Positions 63,797 through 64,000 of a DNA stretch of 64,000 nt are shown piece after piece. This stretch comes from Rhynochetos jubatus (Eukaryota; Chordata; Aves; Eurypygiformes; Rhynochetidae). Under the pieces are notes generated by a model that was not told the DNA's origin, did not search any database, and was given only the letters and a program-made list of their open reading frames with translations. The stretch spans positions 32,445,722-32,509,721 of the forward strand of contig CM050654.1 in assembly GCA_027574665.1 (NCBI GenBank), given 5' to 3'. The stretch's first letter is position 1, and each line of letters starts with the position of its first letter. A program made the position numbers and the translations under genes.

Positions 63797-64000
63797 GTAA
63801 GGCCTCCCCTACTATATTAGTTTGCTTTTTCAGTGCATTTCTCACGTAGGCATCTCACAGTGGTTTTGTAGAGGTCTTCCGGTATCCAGGGCCTAGGCTT
63901 GTTGTTGTAAGAGTCTCCTATTTGCAAATCATAATCTATTACCTTTCACCAACTGGATTTACAAGTAGTGCTGGATAAGCAATTTAGCGCTGGCATCCTC
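63797..64000 (+). other. KALRN: Start of the next KALRN intron, cut by the window edge
   Basis: It begins with a strong donor GTAAGG. Only 204 bp are present, with nothing else visible. Confidence 0.9.

Overview
This is a 64 kb piece of vertebrate nuclear DNA, almost certainly from a bird. The avian call rests on two 5'-truncated CR1 LINE tails (34591-34678 and 40566-41023) with the usual CR1 3' end, on low repeat density, and on GT-AG introns of tens of kilobases around short exons. There is no prokaryotic-style gene packing, CRISPR array, rRNA or recognisable tRNA.

Everything coding that I can support belongs to one plus-strand gene, KALRN (Kalirin, a spectrin-repeat/RhoGEF protein). Four coding exons are visible: the first SH3 domain exon (23476-23722), an alternative first exon in a CpG island (42741-42822), and two shared linker exons that follow the SH3 and lead towards the second RhoGEF (DH2/PH2) domain (62550-62833 and 63692-63796). 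KALRN is preferred over its paralogue TRIO because the linker reads KKQKKVRDGRKSF and KKGWGEDEPDEESHTPLPPP, as I remember Kalirin and not TRIO.

Layout: 1-23475 is intron before the SH3 exon, holding only candidate regulatory motifs (an RFX X-box-like site, a full CRE, two CTCF-like cores). 23723-42740 is intron, with two CR1 fragments, that runs into a GC-rich island at about 42270-43060. The island holds GC boxes, a 15-bp minisatellite, a 7-codon upstream ORF whose stop overlaps the next start (ATGA), and a 27-codon leader with a cysteine cluster (KCCCCSC). 42823-62549 is a second large intron. 62550-64000 holds the two linker exons, a short intron, and the start of a further intron at the edge.

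The SH3 exon and the cysteine-leader exon both end in phase 1, and the exon at 62550 needs phase 1. The gene can therefore make either full-length Kalirin (leader exon skipped) or a short form that starts at 42741, lacks the first SH3, and carries the second GEF half. The leader matches my memory of the human Duet/TRAD (delta-Kalirin) N-terminus. No other gene is supported on either strand; the many other ORFs look like chance openings in intron or CpG-island sequence.
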